From DATLYT01 sp035574455 (GTDB lineage: Bacteria > Bacteroidota > Ignavibacteria > UBA10030), in assembly GCA_035574455.1 (NCBI GenBank), contig DATLYT010000116.1, forward strand, positions 1 through 10,527: a stretch of 10,527 nucleotides of DNA, read 5' to 3'. Positions within the stretch are counted from its first letter, which is position 1, and each line of letters begins with the position of its first letter. Below the pieces are notes generated by a model, which saw nothing but the letters and a program-made list of their open reading frames with translations, was not told the origin of the DNA and ran no database searches. The position numbers and the translations under genes were made by a program. Below, piece by piece: positions 1 to 6,589 of the stretch.

Positions 1-272
1 TCCAGAACTATCCCAATCCGTTTAATCCCTCAACTGTGATCGCTTATACGTTACCGGGCGGAGGGAGAAGTTATGACGTGTCCTTACGGGTTTACAATCT
101 GTTGGGACAAGAGGTCGCGACACTTGTCCAGCAGGAACGGCTTGCTGGCTATCATCAAGAAACGTTCGACGCTCAAAACTTTGCAAGTGGAATCTATATT
201 TATCAACTCATTGCAACAGCCGCCGATGGAACACGCTTCACTGCTCGGCGTGCAATGGTGCTGGTGAAGTAG
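1..272 (+). CDS. C-terminal end of a T9SS-sorted secreted protein (5' partial)
   Basis: The reading frame is open from the left edge (first full codon at base 3) to a TAG at 270-272, giving about 89 residues of the end of a longer protein. They begin QNYPNPFNPSTVI and continue with YNLLGQEVATL, a FASGIYIYQL stretch and a final RRAMVLVK. This is the classic type A C-terminal sorting domain of type IX secretion cargo: a beta-sandwich recognised by the secretion machinery at the outer membrane and usually removed on export. The catalytic or binding part lies outside the window, so the substrate or role cannot be told. A GTG at 36 would open a short ORF, but the conserved motif continues upstream of it, so it is not the start. 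The gene converges on the M24 peptidase, with 53 bases between the two stop codons. Certain as a sorting domain, unknown as a whole protein. Confidence 0.93.
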   Translation, partial: QNYPNPFNPSTVIAYTLPGGGRSYDVSLRVYNLLGQEVATLVQQERLAGYHQETFDAQNFASGIYIYQLIATAADGTRFTARRAMVLVK

Positions 273-325
273 CGGCAATCCAGCGGAGCAACTCCCCGCG
301 AAGAGAGACAGCGCCCATTCGTCGA

Positions 326-1669
326 TTAACGCACCAGATGGAACTCCGTCTGCCTCTTGAACACCCATTCGACATTTCCGGCTGCATCGATGGCAACCTC
401 TTCCTCCTGCGCAGACCGGACGGGCTGATTGTTCCACTCAGGCACAGGCGTGGTCGCTTGGAGTTCGATTGAGAACCAGGTATTGGGAAGAACAGGAGTA
501 TCCCCCCGTCCCGGTACACCCATCTGTCGGTCCCAAAGCCCGATCAAGGGACCAGCGCCGTGGCCATGTTCGCCGATGGGATGGCAATAGATCGTGCCGT
601 TGATCCCCTCGCGCTCCATCTGAGCCCGCGCGGCGGAGAGAATCTGGTTACCGGTCATTCCAACCTTGAGGTGTTGAAGGACAATATCCTGCAACCGATT
701 GCTGTTGGCAAGGGCTCTTTTAATTCCTGCCGGAACGTCCGTCTCTCCCTCGCGTAACACATAACCCATATGTTGCGTGTCTGTCGCGAGCCGCATCGCA
801 TAAATTCCAAAATCGCAGTGCAGAACATCACCGCGCTGGATAACCGGACTAGGATTGTTTGAAAGATCTACGCCTTTCCGTTGAACGCTCACGCTCGTCT
901 GGAACCAGGTCCCAAAGCCGAGATCGTGCGTCTTCTGCCGCATCCACCAGACAACATCCTGTGTGGTCGTCTTGCCCGGAGTAATAACCTTGTTCGAGAA
1001 CGCCTCGGCAATGATGGCGTGGACCGTCTTCATCATCTCCTTGTAGATCGGCAGCATTTCCGGAATGCGGATGGAGATGTAATCATGCGGAAGCCGTTCT
1101 GCTCGGACGACGCGGGATAGATACGTTGGCCCGAGTGCTTCCTGCAGCTGTTCCCACTCTCCAGCCGAGAGGCCGTCCGAGAATGCATGAGTATGAGAGA
1201 TATTAACGGAAATCGTCCTCGGGTCCCGTTCTTCAACAACCTTTGTCAACAGTTTCCACTGTTCCTTGCCCCACAGCTCTGCATTGCCGAGTGTGGTATC
1301 GCGATATGCCACGTACAATCCGCCCTGTGAAGTGCCACCTAAGGCTAAACGCTCCACACTTTTTTCAGGTCCACGGTCAAAAAAGACGTAGATGGTGCGG
1401 CGGCGGGCGGCAAAGGTCGTTGCCGACACGAGAGAAGAGAACACCGGGTCTTCGTTGTACTCACGCATCGGGATGATCCACATCTGAACATTGTTTTCCC
1501 GCATTAAGCGCGGCAGAACCTGTTCAAGCCGAATTCTCAGCCACTCCTGCTGAATCTCCGCTTGTCTTCGGAGTGGCGGAAGAGGATTAGCGATCTGCGC
1601 GTGAAGGGATTCAGAAGAAAGCACGATAACAGCAATCAAAGCGGCTCGAAGGAGTACTTTGGGAACCAT
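326..1669 (-). CDS. Secreted M24-family metallopeptidase (Xaa-Pro aminopeptidase-like)
   Basis: A 447-residue protein. Residues 1-25 (MVPKVLLRAALIAVIVLSSE..LHAQ) form a signal peptide, so it probably works in the periplasm or outside the cell. Residues 30-200 fit the creatinase-type N-terminal domain, and about 205-440 form the pita-bread metallopeptidase fold. Expected dinuclear metal ligands are visible: D286 (HCDFGI), D297 (TDTQH), H370 within GEHGHGAG, E402 (SIELQ), and a Glu among 422-424 (QEEEVAID). The family removes N-terminal residues preceding proline, but the exact substrate is not readable. I chose the ATG at 1669 because GAGG lies six bases upstream and the signal peptide then starts cleanly. 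An ATG at 1681 overlaps the upstream stop as ATGA and is a possible alternative. Any longer extension would run through the neighbouring gene. It is last in the minus-strand trio and probably translationally coupled to the gene before it. Confidence 0.9.
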   Translation of the reverse strand: MVPKVLLRAALIAVIVLSSESLHAQIANPLPPLRRQAEIQQEWLRIRLEQVLPRLMRENNVQMWIIPMREYNEDPVFSSLVSATTFAARRRTIYVFFDRGPEKSVERLALGGTSQGGLYVAYRDTTLGNAELWGKEQWKLLTKVVEERDPRTISVNISHTHAFSDGLSAGEWEQLQEALGPTYLSRVVRAERLPHDYISIRIPEMLPIYKEMMKTVHAIIAEAFSNKVITPGKTTTQDVVWWMRQKTHDLGFGTWFQTSVSVQRKGVDLSNNPSPVIQRGDVLHCDFGIYAMRLATDTQHMGYVLREGETDVPAGIKRALANSNRLQDIVLQHLKVGMTGNQILSAARAQMEREGINGTIYCHPIGEHGHGAGPLIGLWDRQMGVPGRGDTPVLPNTWFSIELQATTPVPEWNNQPVRSAQEEEVAIDAAGNVEWVFKRQTEFHLVR

Positions 1670-1677
1670 GGTCAACC

Positions 1678-2838
1678 TCATCGAGTATTGGTGAACGTTT
1701 TCGAAATGACCTGCAGGGTATTCGCCACGGGACGCTCGCCCGTTCTGTCCGAGGGCGAGTTCACAATCTGACCTTCCACCACCATCGTCGTCGAGCCGCC
1801 GCCATCGAGGTTGATGGCATTCCACGCTCCGATCGACTGCAGAAAATCCGCCATCTCCTGAAAGCTCATGCCGATGCTGAGTTCTTGTCTCCCATCAACT
1901 GTACAGAAAAAGAGCTTTGTGGTATCCCGGTCAAACCCGACAAACCTGCGGGGATGTCGCGTGGTGAGGAAGTTTGAGGCAAGTCGTTCGCTCTTGATGA
2001 TGGCAGTGGAATCGTACAGGCCGTTTCTGAGCAGTGTCCCAGCACCGCCAACAACCTCTTGAACTCCCGTAACATATGGATTTAAGCCAAGATACAGGGC
2101 AAGGGTGTCTCTCAGTCGAAGCTTCTTTTGCAGCTTCGACTTGACCTCGGCTTCGCTCACAAGAATGGCAACCTCATGATAGCCGATCTGGGTCGGCGAT
2201 TCAGACTGCAACGACAGTACCACAACCCTCAGCGTATCACCGATACTCCACTGTGTGCCTGTGAGTCGGGCGTGAAGCACCATATCGCCCGGGGAAACCG
2301 TGAGCAGTGTATCCCACTCGGACGTGTAGAGTGTCACCCGGTTCTGGGTACGCGGCTCGTTCACCCGATCAATCTGGAATCTATCGCCATATTTTGTAGA
2401 AATCGAGCCTCGAAATGAAAATTGCTCGATCAACGGTCTCTTCTTACGGTCAAACGCAATGTGGCTACGCGAGGTTGGTGCCGCATGGATGAGTTTTCCC
2501 CGCATCGCCTGGATTCCAAGCGGCCAGCCGGTCTGAAAGCTGAAAAAATCCGCGTTGATAGCAGCAACCACACGACTGCCCTCTCGTTCATTCGCTAACG
2601 CTTGTGTCGTCGTTTTGACGAGACCCTGTAAACGGAAGGATTCAATCTGAACGGTCGGCTCACGGAGGTCAATCTCCAGTACATGAATGACGTAGGGACC
2701 GGGTTTCTCGTACATGGTGTGTCGCACACCGGGAGCGACGATTCGACTGCGAACACTCTCCTGTATTGCAAACGAGGCCGTTCCACCTCCGGCAGAGAGG
2801 AACGTAAACACCAGTGAGAAGATGAGGGGCATGTACAT
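1678..2838 (-). CDS. Exported phosphodiester glycosidase family protein (NAGPA domain)
   Basis: A 386-residue protein with an N-terminal export signal (hydrophobic stretch at about 3-24). The family domain spans roughly residues 85-380. Landmarks are INADFF (94-99), RRFVGFDRD and CTVDGR (297-317), then NLDGGGSTTMVV (343-354) and the closing GERPVANTLQV (367-377). These match the domain named after human N-acetylglucosamine-1-phosphodiester alpha-N-acetylglucosaminidase (the uncovering enzyme). Bacterial relatives are often annotated as exopolysaccharide biosynthesis proteins and are thought to act on glycan phosphodiesters, so the substrate here is inferred only as an envelope glycan or teichoic-like polymer. 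The start ATG overlaps the DUF167 stop as TAATG, with GAGGTGG four bases upstream; an ATG two codons later is also possible. The stop overlaps a candidate ATG of the M24 gene, indicating a translationally coupled operon. Confidence 0.9.
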   Translation of the reverse strand: MYMPLIFSLVFTFLSAGGGTASFAIQESVRSRIVAPGVRHTMYEKPGPYVIHVLEIDLREPTVQIESFRLQGLVKTTTQALANEREGSRVVAAINADFFSFQTGWPLGIQAMRGKLIHAAPTSRSHIAFDRKKRPLIEQFSFRGSISTKYGDRFQIDRVNEPRTQNRVTLYTSEWDTLLTVSPGDMVLHARLTGTQWSIGDTLRVVVLSLQSESPTQIGYHEVAILVSEAEVKSKLQKKLRLRDTLALYLGLNPYVTGVQEVVGGAGTLLRNGLYDSTAIIKSERLASNFLTTRHPRRFVGFDRDTTKLFFCTVDGRQELSIGMSFQEMADFLQSIGAWNAINLDGGGSTTMVVEGQIVNSPSDRTGERPVANTLQVISKTFTNTR

Positions 2839-3056
2839 TACGCCACCTCAATGATCTTATGCTTTGACCGGAGGCCGCGAACGATGGTGATGGCGCTTTT
2901 CGGCTTTGCAAAATATCGGGAAAGTAGCTCGACGACTTTCTGATTCGCCTTCCCTTCCACCGGAGGAACGTTGACGCACACGAAGAGGCTACCGTCTTCC
3001 CGGACTTCGACACTTTCTTTTCTTGCGTTTGTTTTCACGAGAACATGTACTGTCAT
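2838..3056 (-). CDS. DUF167 (YggU-type) family small protein
   Basis: A 72-residue protein that is the whole of the DUF167/YggU domain. It shows an opening strand VHVLVKTNARKES, a central FVCVNVPPVEGKANQKVVELLSRYF and a closing ITIVRGLRSKHKIIEV. The VPPVEGKAN loop and the GxxSxxK motif near the end are the family hallmarks. The family is widespread, small and cytoplasmic, with solved folds but no firmly established function. It is the first gene of the minus-strand trio and shares one base with the next start. The start codon is unusual in context: the T-tract of an intrinsic terminator ends only five bases upstream, and the only ribosome-binding candidate is a weak TGAG in those bases. Identity is firm, role unknown. 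Confidence 0.93.
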   Translation of the reverse strand: MTVHVLVKTNARKESVEVREDGSLFVCVNVPPVEGKANQKVVELLSRYFAKPKSAITIVRGLRSKHKIIEVA

Positions 3057-3061
3057 AGCTC

Positions 3062-3094
3062 AAAAAAAGACCGCATCAAGATTTTGATGCGGTC
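3062..3094 (-). terminator. Strong Rho-independent terminator after rpiB
   Basis: Read on the minus strand, an 11-bp perfect stem (GACCGCATCAA paired with TTGATGCGGTC) encloses a four-base loop (AATC) and is followed directly by seven T residues. It lies 36 bases after the TAA of the RpiB-family gene and should end the transcript coming from manC, rlpA and rpiB. It works in one direction only, because the plus strand has no T-tract after the stem. Its last T lies five bases before the ATG of the DUF167 gene. Confidence 0.92.
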
Positions 3095-3123
3095 AGGATA
3101 GGTGATAAACAAGAAAAAAACAA
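3095..3123 (-). promoter_or_regulatory. Possible promoter for the DUF167 operon, abutting the terminator
   Basis: On the minus strand TTGTTT (3123-3118) and TATCCT (3100-3095) are separated by exactly 17 bases, a reasonable sigma-70-like pair. The -10 element touches the first base of the terminator stem, so a transcript would begin within the stem-loop and would lack the complete hairpin. This would explain how genes behind a strong terminator are expressed. The elements are imperfect and the region is T-rich, so chance is a real possibility. Confidence 0.3.
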
Positions 3124-3130
3124 TCTCTTT

Positions 3131-3799
3131 TTACTTTCGGAAGCGCTGCTCGATGTCTGTTATTTTCTGAACACGCGCCTGATGTCTGCCGCCGCCAAAC
3201 CAAGTCTCCAACCAGACCTTGACGATGGCTTTTGCTGCCTCAATGCCTAAAACTCGACCGCCTAAGGTCAGCACGTTTGCGTCGTTATGCTCTCGACTGC
3301 TGCGCGCGGCGAATTCACTGAAGCCGACCGCCGCCCGCACTCCGGGGACCTTGTTTGCCACCATTGCCGATGCCACACCGACGGCATCCACCATAATGCC
3401 TTTCTGTGCCTGACCCGAGCTCACCAGCGACGCAACGGCATACGCAAAATCCGGATAGTCGCACGCCTGCTCGGATTGGGTTCCGACATCGATCACAGAA
3501 TAGCCGAGGTCGAGCAGAAAGTTCTTGACCTGCTCTTTCATCTGATACCCTCCGTGGTCGGAACCAACGGCGATGACCGTGGAAGCGTGCGGGGAGTGTA
3601 CATCTTTGGGCGTAAGCTTCGTGATCGACTGAACGTGCGCAGAAGTGGAAACCACGGCATTTGTGAACTCAATCCGATGGCGTAAAGCCAGATCGCGCGC
3701 AGAAGGAGTAACAATGGTGGCGGAATCGACGGCAATCGTCGTCATTCCACGCTTGACAGCCTCAGCAACATCGGCTTCAGTAATGAGTTTCTTCGCCAT
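3131..3799 (-). CDS. RpiB/LacAB-family sugar-phosphate isomerase homologue with altered active site and EutQ-like N-terminal module
   Basis: A 222-residue protein, longer than the usual ~150 of RpiB. Residues about 74-222 align along their length with ribose-5-phosphate isomerase B: GSDHGG (79-84), DYPDFA (114-119), AANK-like VANK (147-150), EHNDANVL (170-177), GGRHQARV (203-210) and EQR. RpiB interconverts ribose 5-phosphate and ribulose 5-phosphate in the cytoplasm. The catalytic loop, however, reads MVDAVGVASAM where E. coli has LICGTGVGISI. Asp138 replaces the catalytic Cys, and Ser144 stands where the mycobacterial enzyme uses Glu. The first 45 residues (KKLITEADV.. then IVTPSARDLA) resemble the start of EutQ, a microcompartment-associated protein. 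The ATG at 3799 lies two bases after the rlpA stop, with AGGA about 12 bases upstream. The upstream extension to 3841 would overlap rlpA and is not conserved-looking. Family firm; isomerase activity doubtful. Confidence 0.85.
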   Translation of the reverse strand: MAKKLITEADVAEAVKRGMTTIAVDSATIVTPSARDLALRHRIEFTNAVVSTSAHVQSITKLTPKDVHSPHASTVIAVGSDHGGYQMKEQVKNFLLDLGYSVIDVGTQSEQACDYPDFAYAVASLVSSGQAQKGIMVDAVGVASAMVANKVPGVRAAVGFSEFAARSSREHNDANVLTLGGRVLGIEAAKAIVKVWLETWFGGGRHQARVQKITDIEQRFRK

Positions 3800-3801
3800 T
3801 G

Positions 3802-4323
3802 CTAATTCTGTTCCTGGCCGACATATTTTCCATCGCCCCACTCGAGCACCTCGAGTCGCACTCTCGTCGTACCCTTCTGGAGCATGTCAAGTTCCTTCGC
3901 CGCGCCCAGTGAGAGGTCAATAATTCGGGCTTCAACGAACGGCCCGCGATCGTTAATCCGGACAATGACCGACTTGCCATTCTCCAGGTTGGTCACTCGT
4001 ACCTTCGTTCCAAAAGGAAAGACTTTGTGCGCTGCCGTCAAGGCGTGCATGTCGAAAATCTCACCGTTCGACGTCATCTTACCGTGAAAGTCGTGAGCAT
4101 AGTACGAGGCAATGCCCTCCAGAGTGAGGAGTACCCGACCCGGATTTTTCCTGACGATCTTTGAGCCATCGGGTGCAAGTTCTTCTGATACACGCGGCAC
4201 ACCACGGGCAATTCCTTCCGTGCTCGCAAACCGTACGGAAGAGGAACAGCCCGAAAAAACCAGTGTGCTACAAACCGCGATCTGCAAAAGCCCGATGTTC
4301 CAAACGCTCTCCATCAACCCCAT
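3802..4323 (-). CDS. rlpA: RlpA-family septal ring lytic transglycosylase lipoprotein
   Basis: A 173-residue lipoprotein. Residues 1-25 form a signal sequence ending in the lipobox VFSG-C26, predicting lipid attachment to an envelope membrane. Residues about 66-160 are the double-psi beta-barrel of RlpA: GIASYYAHDFHGKMTSNGE, LTAAHKVFPFGTKVRVTN, RINDRGPF and IIDLS. In Pseudomonas aeruginosa RlpA, which cleaves glycan strands lacking stem peptides at the septum, a Glu and an Asp 37 residues apart are critical; E88 and D125 here keep that spacing. The C-terminal SPOR domain of many RlpA proteins is absent, so septal targeting through SPOR is not expected. I chose the ATG at 4323 because AGGAAG sits about eight bases upstream. 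A TTG at 4350 would add nine residues, and an ATG at 4314 would remove three. It follows manC by 97 bases and precedes the RpiB-family gene by two. Confidence 0.9.
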   Translation of the reverse strand: MGLMESVWNIGLLQIAVCSTLVFSGCSSSVRFASTEGIARGVPRVSEELAPDGSKIVRKNPGRVLLTLEGIASYYAHDFHGKMTSNGEIFDMHALTAAHKVFPFGTKVRVTNLENGKSVIVRINDRGPFVEARIIDLSLGAAKELDMLQKGTTRVRLEVLEWGDGKYVGQEQN

Positions 4324-4383
4324 CCCTGGCTCTTCCTTCCCTTTATCCAAAAACCGTCAATCATAACCCTCTCCATCCTCTAT

Positions 4384-4413
4384 CTGCAATCTGCTATTTG
4401 CGTCCTGCAATCT
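4384..4413. repeat. Two copies of a CTGCAATCT motif in the manC-rlpA spacer
   Basis: The nine-base motif CTGCAATCT occurs at 4384-4392 and 4405-4413, with a period of 21 bases (AGATTGCAG on the minus strand). It lies in the 97-base spacer between manC and rlpA, which otherwise shows no terminator and no convincing promoter. It may be the degenerate remains of a short tandem repeat. No function can be read from it. Confidence 0.5.
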
Positions 4414-4420
4414 TCTCCTC

Positions 4421-5506
4421 TCACAAATACTCGTACATCTGCTTCCGTCGGATAAAGTCCACGACTTCTTTGACATCCTGTGACCGTCCCTTTTTACACA
4501 CGAGAACGGCGTCATCCGTCACAATGATAATCAGGTCTTTCACACCGACCGCCGCAACAATCTTCCCCCCCGCGTCGATGTAGTTTCCCGTTGAGTCTTT
4601 TACCACCACATTCCCTTTTAACGCGTTCTTGTCAGCATCCGTCGGTGTTAGGCTGACGACCTCATCCCACGAACCGACATCGCTCCAACCAAAATCTCCC
4701 TTGACCACGAAGACGTTCCCCGCTTTTTCCATCACACCATAATCAATCGAAATCCCGCGGATAAGTCCATAGGTATTTTCTAAATGCTGTTTATACTGTG
4801 GCGTGCCGATGGACTGCGACAATGTACTGATCTGTTCGTACAACTCCGGAAGGTGGGTTTGTATCTCTCGTAGAATGATCTTCGCCTTCCAAACAAACAT
4901 GCCGCTGTTCCACAAAAAATCGCCGCTCTTCAAAAAATGCTCGGCGGTCTCTACATTCGGTTTCTCCGCAAACGTTTTGACCCGGTAAACGTCTTCGTGG
5001 CGATAGGGGTTGCCCTCCTCATCTTCCGAGAATTGGATGTAGCCGTATCCTGTTTCCGGGCGTGTGGGTTTGATGCCGATTGTCAGGAGGGCCTCGGATT
5101 CTTCGGCAACGCGAATAGCTGTCGAAAGGATGCGAAGGAATTCTTCTTTGTTTTGCACGAGATGGTCTGCCGGCAGAACCACCATCACCGCTTCAGGGTC
5201 GAGTCGATGAATCCAGGCCGCTGCCAGCGCGATGCACGGCGCCGTGTTGCGTCCCACAGGCTCTACAAGGATGTTTTCCTTCGGGAAAAACGGGAGTTGC
5301 TTGAGGATGGCTTCCTGCTGAACCTTATTGGTGACGATGAACGTGTTCATCGGCGCCACCAACGGCTCGATGCGGGAGAGCGTGTGCTGAATCATCGTCC
5401 CCTGGCCGATGATATCGAGAAGCTGCTTTGGAGTGCGCTCACGGCTTCGTGGCCAAAAGCGAGAACCCACACCGCCTGCCATGACCACCGCGTAGAAATG
5501 CGTCAT
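4421..5506 (-). CDS. manC: Mannose-1-phosphate guanylyltransferase
   Basis: A 361-residue cytoplasmic nucleotidyltransferase that makes GDP-mannose from GTP and mannose 1-phosphate, supplying mannose, fucose or related sugars for surface polysaccharides. The family signature is complete: VMAGGVGSRFWPRSR (8-22) followed by TPKQLL, the metal-binding LPADH (111-115), TGYGYIQ (152-158), FAEKPN (179-184), LWNSGMF (198-204), SIDYGVMEK (253-261) and GWSDVGSW (273-280). Its length fits the single-domain form, without the phosphomannose isomerase domain fused in the longer bacterial enzymes. The start ATG follows the TAG of the upstream acidic protein by three bases. No good Shine-Dalgarno sequence precedes it, so translation probably depends on ribosomes finishing the upstream gene. 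The neighbours alr and rlpA suggest an envelope-biogenesis context, although no glycosyltransferase lies nearby. Confidence 0.95.
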   Translation of the reverse strand: MTHFYAVVMAGGVGSRFWPRSRERTPKQLLDIIGQGTMIQHTLSRIEPLVAPMNTFIVTNKVQQEAILKQLPFFPKENILVEPVGRNTAPCIALAAAWIHRLDPEAVMVVLPADHLVQNKEEFLRILSTAIRVAEESEALLTIGIKPTRPETGYGYIQFSEDEEGNPYRHEDVYRVKTFAEKPNVETAEHFLKSGDFLWNSGMFVWKAKIILREIQTHLPELYEQISTLSQSIGTPQYKQHLENTYGLIRGISIDYGVMEKAGNVFVVKGDFGWSDVGSWDEVVSLTPTDADKNALKGNVVVKDSTGNYIDAGGKIVAAVGVKDLIIIVTDDAVLVCKKGRSQDVKEVVDFIRRKQMYEYL

Positions 5507-5509
5507 GAG

Positions 5510-6541
5510 CTATTCGAAGAGAGATTTGTAGTCCCGCAGAACGTCGTACGCTGCGTCCATCATACCGGTACGACTGGCTGCATCTGCCCGCGCCCAAGCC
5601 CACACGGGATCGGTAACGTTCGAGAGCAGGTTCATGACACGGATATCGTCAACAAGCTGATTGTCGACAATATAATTGATAAACTCGGAGAAGACCTGGC
5701 AGAAATTGCGATAGTCTTCCGATGCCTCACTCCCTTCTGCGAGCGCGGCAACACAGGCTGCCAATACCTGTTCTTTGATCTCATCGCGATTCTCCGCCCC
5801 CGTTTGCACTGCCTCGACGAATTGTTCGACTAACCTCGCAAATTGGGCTTCGGCATCCCCCTCACCCGCCGATGCAGCGGGCGTCTCAGCCACAGGTTGA
5901 TCGAACGAAGGAAAGTCTGCCATCGGTTCCTGAGTAGGCTCGAGCGAGGGCGCAGATGGAAAATCCGCCATCGGCTCTGACGGGGACCCAAACCCCGCCA
6001 TAGTATCCGCCTGAGCTTCTGGCTCGGATGTCGGGCCAAATCCTGCCATCGCGTCAGCCGCTGGTTCCGGTTCAGTTATAGGACCAAAAGCAGACATTGT
6101 ATCCGCGGCGGACTCAGATGGAAATCCGGTCGAAACTTCTGGCGTTGACTCAAAACCAAATCCCGAAGACATTTCTGCGGCGGGTTCAGCCGGCATCTCC
6201 ACCGTTGGCTCGGTTGGCATGACTGGTGCGGCAGTACCAAAGCCCTCGCCCGTGTCTCCAATCGCCCTCCGAAATGCTTCAAGGGTGAGGTTCTGTTCCT
6301 CGGGCGTCGATTCGAGCATCGATGGATCTCTCTCAACCCTCTCGGCAATCCAGAGCAAGTTCAGGGCAAAGTCTGAGAAATTGTTCACCCGGTACAGAAC
6401 TTTCAACTCCCCAACGACATCTTCCGCGCCGGCAATGCGGCCTTTGATTTGGTCGAACGCCGCCCGATGCTCAAAATCGGAAAGCTCCGTGATCGGAACA
6501 CTCTCCAACAACGAAACGAGATACTGTTTTGACCGGCTCAT
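5510..6541 (-). CDS. Unknown acidic protein with a Pro/Glu-rich tandem-repeat linker between two helical ends
   Basis: A 343-residue protein that I do not recognise. Residues 1-95 look helical and globular (MSRSKQYLVSLLESVPITEL.., ..FALNLLWIAERVERDPSML). Residues 105-225 are low-complexity, rich in Pro, Glu, Ala, Met, Phe and Gly, with repeats of the type DxMAGFGPTSEPEA. Residues 230-343 are again predicted helical (FARLVEQFVEAV.., FCQVFSEFINYIVDNQ, DAAYDVLRDYKSLFE). There is no signal peptide or membrane segment, so it is probably cytoplasmic. The two folded ends joined by a flexible linker suggest a scaffold or adaptor, but this is inference. The ATG at 6541 has AGGGAA eight bases upstream. 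It lies 48 bases after alr and only three bases before manC, so it is probably co-transcribed with manC. Confidence 0.8.
   Translation of the reverse strand: MSRSKQYLVSLLESVPITELSDFEHRAAFDQIKGRIAGAEDVVGELKVLYRVNNFSDFALNLLWIAERVERDPSMLESTPEEQNLTLEAFRRAIGDTGEGFGTAAPVMPTEPTVEMPAEPAAEMSSGFGFESTPEVSTGFPSESAADTMSAFGPITEPEPAADAMAGFGPTSEPEAQADTMAGFGSPSEPMADFPSAPSLEPTQEPMADFPSFDQPVAETPAASAGEGDAEAQFARLVEQFVEAVQTGAENRDEIKEQVLAACVAALAEGSEASEDYRNFCQVFSEFINYIVDNQLVDDIRVMNLLSNVTDPVWAWARADAASRTGMMDAAYDVLRDYKSLFE
5897..6106 (-). repeat. In-frame 48-bp tandem repeat region
   Basis: Within the acidic protein, 16-residue units follow one another. Residues 147-162 start DTMSAFGPITEPE, 163-178 start DAMAGFGPTSEPE, and 179-192 (DTMAGFGSPSEPMA) is two residues shorter. 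Two more degenerate units start DFPS at residues 193 and 209. At DNA level the units are 6056-6103, 6008-6055 and 5966-6007, followed by the DFPS units. All differences keep the frame. Codons differ between copies, so the expansion is not very recent. Confidence 0.8.
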
Positions 6542-6589
6542 GAGGATTCCCTTTCACCTGTTTACACATCAGGGAGTGACTTTGTCTTT

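Noticed and set aside
283..299. Weak stem GCGGAG...CTCCCCGC between the convergent stop codons, as a terminator
   Set aside because: The stem needs a wobble or bulge and no T-tract follows on either strand.
1670..1825. Extension of the M24 peptidase to an earlier start at 1825
   Set aside because: It would overlap the phosphodiester glycosidase gene by about 150 bases, and the extra residues are not signal-like. The ribosome site and signal peptide favour 1669.
4937..5833. Long plus-strand open frame of 298 codons opposite manC and the acidic protein
   Set aside because: It runs antisense to manC, whose motifs are unmistakable, and its translation is Arg/His/Cys-rich without recognisable domains.
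5966..6103. CRISPR-like array
   Set aside because: The period is 48 bp with no separate spacers, and the repeats are in-frame protein repeats with codon differences.
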